The notes under the pieces: model-generated
What the model saw: only the letters and a program-made list of their open reading frames with translations
What the model was told of the DNA's origin: nothing
Databases searched by the model: none
DNA from: Ferrovibrio sp046294345
GTDB taxonomy: Bacteria > Pseudomonadota > Alphaproteobacteria > Ferrovibrionales > Ferrovibrionaceae
DNA length: 64,000 nt
Assembly (NCBI GenBank): GCA_046294345.1
Contig: JBKBJT010000003.1
Coordinates: forward strand, 1-64,000
Reading direction: 5' to 3'
Program-made: the position numbers and the translations under genes
In this document: piece after piece, positions 17,266 to 26,066 of the stretch
Layout of the letters: the number at the start of each line of letters is the position of its first letter
Numbering within the stretch: position 1 is the first letter of the stretch

Positions 17266-17280
17266 TGGCATGTTTTGCCA
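17266..17280. promoter_or_regulatory. Inverted repeat upstream of egtB
   Basis: TGGCA and TGCCA arms with a 5-nt spacer, in an AT-rich part of the 275-bp gap before egtB. A possible regulator site; no binding protein is assigned. Confidence 0.3.
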
Positions 17281-17306
17281 CGCCGGAACCATGGCTACAG
17301 CAAGTC

Positions 17307-17338
17307 GTTGAATTCCCAGTCAGTTGAATTCCCAGTCA
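17307..17338. repeat. Tandem direct repeat of 16 bp before egtB
   Basis: GTTGAATTCCCAGTCA occurs twice head to tail with no mismatch (17307-17322, 17323-17338), 62 bp upstream of the egtB start. It is followed by another GAATT. It may be a direct-repeat operator or a recent slippage product. Confidence 0.75.
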
Positions 17339-17399
17339 TGAATTAAGTTTGCAGTCCTGATCCAAAATTTATTGCGGTGCCGCAGGGGAGCAGAGGACC

Positions 17400-18758
17400 A
17401 TGAGCGAAACCCTCACCATCGAGGCCGGGTTCAGCCATCGCAGCGGCATGGAAAAGCGGAGCATGGGGCAGCAAACTGTGGAAGAGCGTCAGGATTCGGC
17501 GCGCGCTGCCCTGCTGGCCGGCTACCAGACCGTGCGCCAGCTCACCGAGCTGCTGGCCGAGAAGCTGTCGCCGGAAGACCAGCAACTGCAGTCGATGCCC
17601 GATGCCAGTCCGACCAAATGGCACCGCGCCCATGTCACCTGGTTCTTCGAGACCTTCATCCTGCAGGCGCACAAGCCCGGCTACTGCGTCTTCGACGAAC
17701 ACTTCAACTATCTGTTCAACTCCTATTACGAGGCGGTCGGCGCGCGCCATCCCCGGCCCGAGCGCGGCCTGATCAGCCGGCCCACCGCCGCCACTGTCAC
17801 GCAGTATCGCCACTATGTCGACACGGCGATGACAGACCTGCTGGACTGCGCCGACGATGCCACGCTGGCCACGCTCGCGCCGCTGGTCGCCCTCGGTCTG
17901 GCCCATGAACAGCAGCACCAGGAATTGCTGCTCACCGACATCAAGCATGCCTTCTCGCGCCATCCCTTCGCGCCGGCCTACCTGCCGTCCCAGAGTTTCA
18001 CGCGCGAGGAACCGGCAAGGCTCGGCTTTGTCGATTTCGAAGGCGGCATCGCCGAGATCGGCCATGACGGGCACGGTTTCGCCTTCGACAATGAAGGTCC
18101 GCGTCATCGCGTGCTGCTGCATCCCTTCCGTCTGGCGACGCGTCCAGTCACCTGCGGCGAGTATCTGGAATTCATGGCCGATGGCGGTTATGCGCGGCCG
18201 GAATTCTGGCTCTCCGACGGCTGGGCGATGGTGCAGCGCGAGGGCTGGCAGGCGCCGCTCTACTGGTCGCAGGAGCTCCATCGCGAAAACTGGCAGATCT
18301 TCACCCTGATGGGTCGGCGCGCCGTCGATCCGGCCGAACCGGTCTGCCATGTCTCGTTCTACGAAGCGGCCGCCTATGCAGCCTGGGCCGGCAAGCGCCT
18401 GCCCACCGAAGCCGAATGGGAACATGCCGCCGTCTCTGGCCGCGCCGGCCATACGGGCGGTTTCCTCGACCGCCAGCATCCCCATCCGCGCCCCCTCCTG
18501 GATGGTGAGGACGCAAAACTGCGCGGGTATGGCGAGGTGTGGGAATGGACGCGTTCGGGCTACGAGCCCTATCCCGGTTTCAAGCCGGCGGCCGGCGCCA
18601 TCGGCGAATATAACGGCAAGTTCATGGTGGGTCAGATCGTGCTGCGCGGCGGCTCCTGCGCCACGCCGCATGGCCATATCCGGCCCAGTTACCGCAATTT
18701 CTTCCCGCCGGCGGCCCGCTGGCAGTTTTCCGGCATCCGTCTGGCGGAGGATCTATGA
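17400..18758 (+). CDS. egtB: Ergothioneine biosynthesis sulfoxide synthase EgtB
   Basis: Non-haem iron enzyme joining a sulfur donor (gamma-glutamylcysteine or cysteine) to hercynine. The 452-residue protein has an N-terminal DinB-like domain and a C-terminal formylglycine-enzyme-like domain (PVCHVSFYEAAAYAAWAGKR, LPTEAEWEHAA, LRGGSC, RNFFP). Likely iron ligands are a histidine near 75-78 (WHRAH) and H169/H173 in HEQQH. AGAGGA precedes the ATG at 17400. Its stop overlaps egtD, so the two form an operon. No egtC, egtE or egtA is nearby. Confidence 0.93.
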   Translation: MSETLTIEAGFSHRSGMEKRSMGQQTVEERQDSARAALLAGYQTVRQLTELLAEKLSPEDQQLQSMPDASPTKWHRAHVTWFFETFILQAHKPGYCVFDEHFNYLFNSYYEAVGARHPRPERGLISRPTAATVTQYRHYVDTAMTDLLDCADDATLATLAPLVALGLAHEQQHQELLLTDIKHAFSRHPFAPAYLPSQSFTREEPARLGFVDFEGGIAEIGHDGHGFAFDNEGPRHRVLLHPFRLATRPVTCGEYLEFMADGGYARPEFWLSDGWAMVQREGWQAPLYWSQELHRENWQIFTLMGRRAVDPAEPVCHVSFYEAAAYAAWAGKRLPTEAEWEHAAVSGRAGHTGGFLDRQHPHPRPLLDGEDAKLRGYGEVWEWTRSGYEPYPGFKPAAGAIGEYNGKFMVGQIVLRGGSCATPHGHIRPSYRNFFPPAARWQFSGIRLAEDL

Positions 18759-19744
18759 GCCACATCGCCCTGCAGCGCCGCGAGCCGGCGCAACCCGATC
18801 CCGCCCTCCGCGCTTTCGCCGCCGATGTGCAGGCCGGCCTGTCGGCCGCGCAGAAAAACCTGCCGGCGAAATATTTCTACGACCGGCGCGGCTCGGAACT
18901 CTTCGAGCGGATCTGCGAACTGCCGGAATATTATCCGACCCGCACCGAGATCGGCCTGTTGCGCCGCCATGGCCGGGACATCGCCAAGCTGATCGGTCCC
19001 GAGGCCGAGATCGTCGAATTCGGCGCCGGTGCGTTGGTGAAGATCCGCCTGCTGCTCGATGCACTGAACCGTCCGCGCGGCTTCCTGCCCATCGACATTT
19101 CCGGCGCGCATCTGAGTGACGCGGCCGCCGAGCTGATGCGCGACCATCCCGGCCTGAATGTGCGCGTGGTGGCCGGCGACTTCACCTCGCCCAACCTCAA
19201 ACTGCCCGACCGCCTGCCCGGCGCCCAGTGCCGCGCCGGTTTCTTCCCCGGCTCGACCATCGGCAACTTCACGCCCGAGGAAGCGCTCGGCTTCCTGCGT
19301 GGCGCGGCCCGCATGCTGGGCGAAGGCGATACCGGCAACAGCGGCCTGCTGATCGGCGTCGACCTGGTGAAGGATCCGGCGCTGCTGCATGCCGCCTATA
19401 ACGATGCCGCCGGTGTGACGGCGGCTTTCAACCGCAACCTGCTGCGGCGGATCAACCGCGAGCTGGGCGGCGACTTCGTGCTGGAACGCTTCGCCCATTA
19501 CGCCTTCTACCAGCCGCGCCAGCAGCGCATTGAGATGCATCTGGTCAGCCTTGCGGCGCAGAGCGTGCGCATCGGCAGCCGGCGTTACGATTTCGCCGCC
19601 GGCGAGTCGATCCATACCGAGAATTCCTACAAATACACGCTGGGCGGTTTTCACAGGCTGGCGGAACAGGCCGGCTTCCGGCCCGCTGCCGTATGGACCG
19701 ATCCGGACAGCCTGTTCAGCCTGCACTGGCTGGCGCTGGGCTGA
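18755..19744 (+). CDS. egtD: L-histidine N-alpha-methyltransferase EgtD
   Basis: SAM-dependent trimethylation of histidine to hercynine, the first step of ergothioneine synthesis. The 329-residue product shows the family start (KNLPAKYFYDRRGSELFERI), the SAM loop VEFGAGALVKIRLL (usually GSG at the GAG position), the FFPGSTIGNF motif and the C-terminal IHTENSYKY. The start codon overlaps the egtB stop (ATGA). It converges with the ABC permease gene, leaving 3 nt between stops. Confidence 0.95.
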   Translation: MSHIALQRREPAQPDPALRAFAADVQAGLSAAQKNLPAKYFYDRRGSELFERICELPEYYPTRTEIGLLRRHGRDIAKLIGPEAEIVEFGAGALVKIRLLLDALNRPRGFLPIDISGAHLSDAAAELMRDHPGLNVRVVAGDFTSPNLKLPDRLPGAQCRAGFFPGSTIGNFTPEEALGFLRGAARMLGEGDTGNSGLLIGVDLVKDPALLHAAYNDAAGVTAAFNRNLLRRINRELGGDFVLERFAHYAFYQPRQQRIEMHLVSLAAQSVRIGSRRYDFAAGESIHTENSYKYTLGGFHRLAEQAGFRPAAVWTDPDSLFSLHWLALG

Positions 19745-19747
19745 AGC

Positions 19748-20872
19748 CTACTGTTGCTGGCTGAGGAAGACCCGGAAACGCATCAGGCTGAAGGCAAAGG
19801 CCGCCGCACCCATGGCCAGGATCGCCAGGAATTCGGGCCACACGATCTCCAGCCCCGCGCCGCGCGACAGGATCGCCTGGGTCAGCGCCACGTAATGCTT
19901 GGTCGGCAGCAGCTGCACCGCCATCTGCAGCCAGTCGGGCATCGCCTCCAGCGGCGTGAAAGCGCCCGATAAAAGCTGCATCGGCATCTGCACCAGCATG
20001 AACATCAGCGCGAACTGCGCCATCGTGCGGGCCAGCGTGGCGAGGAAAATGCCCAGGGCGGCGGCGAAGAACAGGTAGATCGCGGTGCCGGCATAGAACA
20101 GCAGCACCGAGCCGGCGATCCGCAGGCCCAGCAGCGCCTGCAGCACCACGAACAGCGACACCAGCGACATCGCCATGATCACGCCGCCATTGGCAATGAT
20201 CTTGGCCAGCATGATTTCGCTGGCGCGCACCGGCATGACCAACAGATGCTCCAGCGTGCCATGTTCGCGCTCGCGCATCAGCGCCGCCCCGGTCAGCAGG
20301 ATGGCCAGCATGTTCAGTACCTGCAGCAGGGCCATGGCGCCGGTGAACCAGGTGGATTCCAGCGTCTGGTTGAAGGCGACCCGCAGCTTAAGCTCCACAG
20401 CCTGGCCGGCAGCATCGGCATCGCGCCGCAGGAAGCGGCCGATTTCGTCGCTGACGATCGAATTGATGTAGTTGCCGCCGATGCCGGCCTGCATCACGGC
20501 GGTGGCGTCGATCAGCAGCTGGATCTCCGGACTGCGGCCGGCCAGCACATCGGCCTGGAAATCGGGCGGGATATTCAGCACGAAGGTGTAGCGCGCATGG
20601 TCCATGGCGCGGTCCACATCCTGCGGTGCCACCATCACCGGCGGCTGGAAACGCGGCGGCCGGAAGGCATCGATGATGCGCTGGGACAGCGCCGAGCGGT
20701 CCTCGTCCACCACGCCAAGCGAGGCGCGCACCAGGTCGTGCGAGGTGCCGGTCGCCTGGGCATAGACCATCAGCGTGCAGGCATAGACCATGAAGACGAA
20801 CAGCACGCGGTCGCGCAGCAGGCTGGTGATTTCCTTGCGGCAGAGCTGCCAGATATTGCGCAGGCTCAGCAT
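19748..20872 (-). CDS. ABC transporter permease, YhhJ/ABC-2 type
   Basis: A 374-residue inner-membrane protein. One N-terminal helix (VLFVFMVYACTLMVYA, about 26-41) is followed by a large periplasmic loop (about 50-175) and five C-terminal helices. This is the ABC-2 drug-export permease layout, like E. coli YhhJ. It starts 2 nt after the RbbA-like gene and is the last gene of a three-gene leftward export operon (HlyD-RbbA-YhhJ order). Confidence 0.9.
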   Translation of the reverse strand: MLSLRNIWQLCRKEITSLLRDRVLFVFMVYACTLMVYAQATGTSHDLVRASLGVVDEDRSALSQRIIDAFRPPRFQPPVMVAPQDVDRAMDHARYTFVLNIPPDFQADVLAGRSPEIQLLIDATAVMQAGIGGNYINSIVSDEIGRFLRRDADAAGQAVELKLRVAFNQTLESTWFTGAMALLQVLNMLAILLTGAALMREREHGTLEHLLVMPVRASEIMLAKIIANGGVIMAMSLVSLFVVLQALLGLRIAGSVLLFYAGTAIYLFFAAALGIFLATLARTMAQFALMFMLVQMPMQLLSGAFTPLEAMPDWLQMAVQLLPTKHYVALTQAILSRGAGLEIVWPEFLAILAMGAAAFAFSLMRFRVFLSQQQ

Positions 20873-20874
20873 GG

Positions 20875-23607
20875 TCAGGTCTCCTGCTTGCGCAGGAACA
20901 GCCAGGCCAGCGCCAGCAGAATGGGCCAGAATGCGGCAGTGGCCAGGATGAAGGGCATCAGATCAACCAGGCCCAGGCCCTTGGTGAAGGCACCCACGCT
21001 GGTGCGCAGGAAATAGGTGGCGGGAAAGCTGGAACCGATCAGCCGCGCCCCGCCCTGCAGGGTGGAAACCGGCTGCATCAGGCCGGAGAAATGCACGGCC
21101 GGCATGATGGTCAGTACGGCCGTGCCGAACAGGGCCGCCACCTGGCTGCGGGTGAAGGACGATGTGACCATGCCGATCCCCGTGCTGGCCAGCACGTAGA
21201 AGAAGCCGCCGATCAGCAGCCCCAGCAGGCTGCCCTTCAGCGGCACGCCGAACACGAATACCGCCATGGCGGTGAGCACCAGCACGTTCACATAGGCCAG
21301 CGCCACATAGGGCGCCTGCTTGCCAAGCAGGAATTCCAGCTTGCGCACCGGCGTCACGTAAAGATTGGTGATCGAGCCGCGCTCGCGTTCCGATACCACG
21401 CCCAAAGTGGCGAGGATGGCCGGGATCAGCATCAACATCATGGCAAACAGCGCCGGCACCATGGCATCGATGCTGCGGAAGGCCTGGTTGTAGCGGTAGC
21501 GCATCACCAGGCTGGCCGGCTGGTTCACGGTGATGCCCTGCTGGCGCGCCAGTTCGGCCAGGAAACTGGCATGGGCACCATTCACATAGCCTTCGATGGT
21601 CTCGGCGCGGAACGGCATGCCGCCATCGATCCAGACCGAAACCTCCGGTGCCCGGCCGCGCCGCAGGTCGGCGCCGAAATTGGGCGGAATCTCGATGGCC
21701 AGTGCGATCGTGTTGCCGCGCAGGCGCCGTACCAGCGCGCCCCCGTCAGGCGCATCGGCCTCACGTTTAAAGTATGACGAACCGGAATAGGTCTCGACAT
21801 AGGCGCGGCTTTCCGGCGTGCCGTCGCGGTCCAGCACCGAGAAGCTGACGTTATCCACATCGAAGGTGATGCCGAAGCCGAACACCAGCATCAGAATCAC
21901 GGTGCCGAACAGCGCAAAGGCCAGGCGGATCGGATCGCGCAGCAATTCGATGCTCTCGCGCCAGGCATAGGCGCGCAGCCGCCGCCCGGAGAACCAGCCG
22001 CGCGGCGCGGCCGGCGTTTCCGTTTCCGCCGCCATGATCGTCGGCGCGGTCTCCTCCACGCTGCGGCCGCCCAGTTCCATATAGGCGATGAAAGCCTCTT
22101 CCAGGCTGTCGGCAGTCTGCGCCTGCTGCAGCTCCGCCGGTGCGCCGGTGGCGATCACCCGGCCGGCATGCATGAAGGCGACGCGGTCGCAGCGCGTGGC
22201 TTCCGTCATGTAATGGGTGGAGATGAAGATAGTGACGCCCTGCTCGCGCGCCAGCCGGAGCAATTCGCGCCAGAAATTCTCGCGGGCCACCGGATCGACC
22301 CCCGACGTCGGTTCGTCGAGGATCAGGATCTCGGGTTCGTGGATGATGGCCACGGCCAGCGACAGGCGCTGGCGCACGCCCATCGGCAGGGTATCGGCTA
22401 TGGAATCCAGATGGTCGGCCAGGTCGAAATGCCGCACCATTTCCTTGCTGCGTTCAATCGCCCTCGCATTCTCCAGGCCATAGAGCGCGGCATGCAGCAT
22501 CAGGTTCTGCCGCACCGTCAGTTCGCCGTAGAGTGAAAAACTCTGCGCCATGTAGCCGATGCGGCGCCGGATGGAAAAATCCCCGGCGGAAACCGGCCGG
22601 CCGAACAGGAAGCCTTCGCCTTCCGTGGCCGGCAGCAGGCCTGTGAGCATCTTCATCGTGGTGGTCTTGCCGCAGCCATTCGAGCCGAGGAAACCGAAAA
22701 TCTCGCCACGCCGGATCGCCAGATCGACATGGTCAACGGCGGTGAAATCGCCAAAGCGGCGCGTCAGACCTTTTGCCGCGATCACTGGTTCCGCCGTCTC
22801 GTCCACATGGGCCGGCGGCAGGGCCGGTTCGCCATCCAGACCGCCGCGGCGGTCTTTTGGCAGCAAGGCGATGAAGGCCTGCTCCAGGCTCTGCGTGCCG
22901 CTCTGCGCCTTCAGCTCGGTCGGACTGCCGGCGGCCAGAATGCGGCCCCGGTCCAGCATGATCACATGGCTGAAGCGTTCGGCCTCGTCCATGGTGGAGG
23001 TGGCGACCAGCAAGGCAAGCTGCGGCCGGCTCTGGCGGATGGTCTCGATCAGGTCCCAGAACTGCCGGCGCGACAACGGATCCACGCCGGTGGTGGGCTC
23101 GTCCAGGATCAGCAGATCGGGATCGTGCACCAGCGCGCAGCACAGGCCCAGCTTCTGCTTCATGCCGCCCGAGAGCTTGTGCATCGGCCGGTCGGCGAAG
23201 GGCGCCAGGCCGGTGGCCGCAAGCAATACGGGGATGCGGCGCTCGCGCTCGGCGCGGTCATGGCCGAAGAGACGGGCGAAGAAAGCGACGTTTTCCATCA
23301 CCGTCAGGTTGGCATAGAGATTGCGGCCCAGGCCCTGCGGCATGTAGGCGATGCGCGGCTGCACGGCTTCGCGCGCGCTGCGGCTGGCGTAATCGGCTCC
23401 CAGGGCTGTGATCCGGCCCTGCTGCAGCCTCTTGGCACCCGAGGCCAGCGCCAGCAAAGTCGATTTGCCCACACCATCGGGACCGACCAGTGCCAGCGCT
23501 GCACCCGGTGCCAGATCGAGGCTCACGTCATCCAGCGCGACGGTCTTGCCGTAACGATGGCTGACATGGGCGATGCTCAGACCGCCATGTGGTTGACCAG
23601 CATTCAT
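20875..23607 (-). CDS. RbbA-like fused ABC ATPase(x2)-permease
   Basis: A 910-residue fusion: ATP-binding domain 1 (Walker A GPDGVGKST, signature LSGGMKQK, Walker B LLILDEPTTG), ATP-binding domain 2 (Walker A GSNGCGKTTT about 310, signature degenerate as LPMGVRQRLS, Walker B ILILDEPTSG), then an ABC-2 membrane domain (about 560-905). Order and length match E. coli RbbA/YhiH. E. coli RbbA has been described as ribosome-associated, but the operon with HlyD and YhhJ points to export. The start overlaps the HlyD gene stop (ATGA). Confidence 0.92.
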   Translation of the reverse strand: MNAGQPHGGLSIAHVSHRYGKTVALDDVSLDLAPGAALALVGPDGVGKSTLLALASGAKRLQQGRITALGADYASRSAREAVQPRIAYMPQGLGRNLYANLTVMENVAFFARLFGHDRAERERRIPVLLAATGLAPFADRPMHKLSGGMKQKLGLCCALVHDPDLLILDEPTTGVDPLSRRQFWDLIETIRQSRPQLALLVATSTMDEAERFSHVIMLDRGRILAAGSPTELKAQSGTQSLEQAFIALLPKDRRGGLDGEPALPPAHVDETAEPVIAAKGLTRRFGDFTAVDHVDLAIRRGEIFGFLGSNGCGKTTTMKMLTGLLPATEGEGFLFGRPVSAGDFSIRRRIGYMAQSFSLYGELTVRQNLMLHAALYGLENARAIERSKEMVRHFDLADHLDSIADTLPMGVRQRLSLAVAIIHEPEILILDEPTSGVDPVARENFWRELLRLAREQGVTIFISTHYMTEATRCDRVAFMHAGRVIATGAPAELQQAQTADSLEEAFIAYMELGGRSVEETAPTIMAAETETPAAPRGWFSGRRLRAYAWRESIELLRDPIRLAFALFGTVILMLVFGFGITFDVDNVSFSVLDRDGTPESRAYVETYSGSSYFKREADAPDGGALVRRLRGNTIALAIEIPPNFGADLRRGRAPEVSVWIDGGMPFRAETIEGYVNGAHASFLAELARQQGITVNQPASLVMRYRYNQAFRSIDAMVPALFAMMLMLIPAILATLGVVSERERGSITNLYVTPVRKLEFLLGKQAPYVALAYVNVLVLTAMAVFVFGVPLKGSLLGLLIGGFFYVLASTGIGMVTSSFTRSQVAALFGTAVLTIMPAVHFSGLMQPVSTLQGGARLIGSSFPATYFLRTSVGAFTKGLGLVDLMPFILATAAFWPILLALAWLFLRKQET

Positions 23608-24605
23608 TGCGCCGCTTGGGTTGCGGCTTTCGCCGTCAGGTCGGACTCAAGCCAGGCCGGCCAGGCGGCATTGGCATCCAGCCGCACATAGGCCATGCCG
23701 GTCAGCCCAGTCTTCACCTGGTCCAGATATTCCTGCACCAGGCTCTGCGGCACGCGCGCCTTGATGCGGAACATCATGCGTTCGCGCTCGCTGCGCGTCT
23801 CCACCTGCTTGGGCGTGAACTGCGCCCGCGACGATACGAAGGACACGCGCGCCGGCACCGCGCGGGTCGATGCGGCATCCAGCAGCAGCCGCGCCTCGGC
23901 GCCGATGGCCACGCGGCCGGCTGATTCCGAGGGCAGGAAGAAGGTCATGTAGACATCGGAGAGATCGAGCAGGGTGGCGACCTTGCCGCCAGCGCCCAGC
24001 ACCTCGCCGGCCTCAGCCAGGCGGAACAGGATGCGGCCCGCACGCGGCGCGGTGAGGATGCCGTCCTTCAGCAGGTCGCGGATGCGCTCCGCCTCGGCCT
24101 CCACCACGTGGATCGCCGCATCGGCGCCGCCCAGTTTGCTTTCGGCCGCAGCCAGCGCGGCTTCGGCTGTGCGTCGGATATTGCGCTGCTGGTCGACCTT
24201 CTGCTGCGAGACGAAATTCTGGCCTGACAGCACCAGGGCGCGCTGCAATTCCTTGTCGGCCAGATTGAGTTCGCTCTGGCGCTGGTTGATCTCGGCCAGT
24301 ACCTGGTTGCGCTGCTGCTGCGCCTGGGCAATCTGTGCCTCGGCCGAACGCAGTTGCGCTTCCAGGTCGCGGGTATCGAGCCTGGCAATCACCTGGCCGG
24401 CCTGCACCAGGTCGCCTTCCTCCACCTCCACCTCCAGCAGGCGGGCGGCGTATTTGGTGGCGATGTCGATCTCGTTGGCCTCGATGCGCCCGTTGCCGGC
24501 GGCAAAACCCGGCGGCAGGGCGGCGCGGCGCTGCTGCAAATACCACCAGCCGCCGGCGCCGCCGGCAATGACGACCAGCAGCAGAATCAACAGAATACGA
24601 CGCAT
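23604..24605 (-). CDS. HlyD-family membrane-fusion/periplasmic adaptor
   Basis: A 333-residue protein with an N-terminal membrane anchor (ILLILLLVVIAGGAGGWWYL, about 4-23), a biotinyl-lipoyl-like half (NEIDIATKYAARLLEVEVEE), a long coiled coil (about 80-160, AEAQIAQAQQQRNQVLAEI), and a beta-barrel domain. This is the HlyD/YhiI type. It is the first gene of the RbbA operon and would link the inner-membrane ABC export to an outer-membrane channel encoded elsewhere. Confidence 0.9.
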   Translation of the reverse strand: MRRILLILLLVVIAGGAGGWWYLQQRRAALPPGFAAGNGRIEANEIDIATKYAARLLEVEVEEGDLVQAGQVIARLDTRDLEAQLRSAEAQIAQAQQQRNQVLAEINQRQSELNLADKELQRALVLSGQNFVSQQKVDQQRNIRRTAEAALAAAESKLGGADAAIHVVEAEAERIRDLLKDGILTAPRAGRILFRLAEAGEVLGAGGKVATLLDLSDVYMTFFLPSESAGRVAIGAEARLLLDAASTRAVPARVSFVSSRAQFTPKQVETRSERERMMFRIKARVPQSLVQEYLDQVKTGLTGMAYVRLDANAAWPAWLESDLTAKAATQAAQ

Positions 24606-24741
24606 CTCGCCGGCCCCTCCGTCAGGCCCCGGGCCCCGGATCGGAGCGCATCAAGGCTGCGCTTCCAGCCTTGATGCTGCATTGCGGTAAATCAAGGGAA
24701 AACCAGCGACCCAACCGGATGTGACGGCGATCACCCGATCT

Positions 24742-25068
24742 TCATCCCGGGCTTCGTCCCTGCCTTCCTCCAGTGGCGGCCCGGCCACGCACCTTCAGGC
24801 CGCCGATGAAAGCGCGGATCGCCGGGCGGAGTTCGGCAAACAGCGGATCGTCGCGCCGTTTCAGCATCACTTCGGAAAACAGCTTCAGCCCGATGCCCAG
24901 CGACGCCGCCTCGTCGGGCTGATACACGCCGCTGGATCGCAGGCGCGCGACGATGCCCAGGATCTCGTCGTGGTTCACCGTCTCGAAACACAGTGGCGGC
25001 TGGATCGATGCGTCCCCGTCCGGGCCGCCCAGATGTTCGATGGTGACGCGGTAGCGGTGGCCCCGCAT
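24742..25068 (-). CDS. DUF3861 family protein
   Basis: A 108-residue protein starting MRGHRYRVTIEHLG, matching the N-terminus of DUF3861 proteins. Helical middle part (DEILGIVARLRSS, ASLGIGLKLFSEVML). Function unknown. The C-terminal tail is glycine/arginine-rich. The start at 25068 is preferred; the frame is open to 25131 but without family similarity. It lies between the PadR gene and the ABC operon and may be transcribed with them. Confidence 0.8.
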   Translation of the reverse strand: MRGHRYRVTIEHLGGPDGDASIQPPLCFETVNHDEILGIVARLRSSGVYQPDEAASLGIGLKLFSEVMLKRRDDPLFAELRPAIRAFIGGLKVRGRAATGGRQGRSPG

Positions 25069-25134
25069 GCTATGGCCTTTCCAGGTTGCCAGATCGCTGC
25101 CCCATAGTCTCCCCCGCCCGGTCATGTGCAACGA

Positions 25135-25776
25135 TCATTGCTGGCCGCGGATTTCCTTCGCCGCCCGCACCAGGATGTCGATGATGCGGCGCTGCTCTTC
25201 CGGTGTGGCATCCTGCTTTTCCAGCAGCGCGAGTTTCAGGTTGCGGCGCGCCGCGCGCATGTTCGACGACGCGTCGGCACCGCCGTCTTCCACATCCTCA
25301 CCGCCGCGGAAGAACTGCTTCGCACGGGCCACCTTCTCGCCGATGCGGGCCAGCTGGCCCAGCATGGCATCGGCCTGGGCGCGATGGTCGGCCAGATAGG
25401 CGGTCCCGGTCTCGGTCAGGCTGTAGAGTTTCTTGGTGCCCTCGGTCGCCACGCTGGCATGGCCGATTTCTTCCAGGTAGGTGAGCGCGGGATAGATCAC
25501 ACCGGGACTGGGCGCGTAGAAGCCCGAGGAATGTTCCTCCAGCGCCTTGATGATCTCGTAGCCATGGCGCGGCTTCTGCTCCAGCAGCGCCAGGATCAGC
25601 AGCTGAAGGTCGGCCGCAGTGACCATGCGGCTGGCCCGGAAGCCATGGCCGCCCAGGCCGCCTTCGTCATCGAAAAAGGCGGCGAATTTGCCCCGGAACC
25701 CGCCATGGCGATGGCCACGGCGCATGCAGCGATGCACGGCTTTTTCCCGCATCACGTTGAAAATAAAAGGGTTCAT
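25135..25776 (-). CDS. PadR family transcriptional regulator
   Basis: A 213-residue repressor. A His/Arg/Gly-rich N-terminal tail (about 10-45, HRCMRRGHRHGG) is followed by the winged helix (LLILALLEQKPRHGYEIIKALEEHSSGFYAPSPG) and a C-terminal dimerisation helix. PadR regulators often control adjacent efflux genes, here the ABC export operon downstream, with their own promoter repressed as well. The start at 25776 follows GGAG with good spacing. A perfect palindrome 35-46 bp upstream is a good operator candidate. The histidine-rich tail could sense a metal, an inference only. Confidence 0.9.
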   Translation of the reverse strand: MNPFIFNVMREKAVHRCMRRGHRHGGFRGKFAAFFDDEGGLGGHGFRASRMVTAADLQLLILALLEQKPRHGYEIIKALEEHSSGFYAPSPGVIYPALTYLEEIGHASVATEGTKKLYSLTETGTAYLADHRAQADAMLGQLARIGEKVARAKQFFRGGEDVEDGGADASSNMRAARRNLKLALLEKQDATPEEQRRIIDILVRAAKEIRGQQ

Positions 25777-25810
25777 GCTTACTCCTGTCATTCGATAATG
25801 TCTTTAGATG

Positions 25811-25822
25811 TATCTTAAGATA
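25811..25822. promoter_or_regulatory. Palindromic operator candidate for the PadR regulator
   Basis: TATCTTAAGATA is a perfect 12-bp palindrome within an AT-rich stretch 35-46 bp before the padR-family start. This position overlaps the expected -35 area, as for autoregulated repressors. Confidence 0.6.
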
Positions 25823-25873
25823 TAACTTACGGCAGCAATGTCAAGACCGGCTTCAAGATACTGACTGAAAGGA

Positions 25874-25960
25874 TGGTGCCCGCTGCCGGACTCGAACCGG
25901 CACGGCCTTGCGGCCTCGGGATTTTAAGTCCCGTGCGTCTACCAATTCCGCCAAGCGGGC
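25874..25960 (-). tRNA. tRNA-Leu (anticodon TAA)
   Basis: An 87-nt type II tRNA with encoded CCA. The acceptor GCCCGCT (5', 25960-25954) pairs with AGCGGGC before A-CCA (25877-25874). The anticodon stem CGGGA/TCCCG encloses loop CTTAAAA, anticodon TAA. The long variable arm (GAGGCCGCAAGGCC) and T-arm GGTTCGAGTCC are leucine-like. Reads the TTA codon, rare in this G+C-rich genome. Confidence 0.96.
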
Positions 25961-26066
25961 AGGCGTCTTCTCTCTACGGGCCACGACCGGCCCGGTCAAT
26001 CGGCGCCGATTGTCGGGGCACAATCCCGGGCTGGACCCGATGCCAGTCAGCCGCTCTGATGATCGC

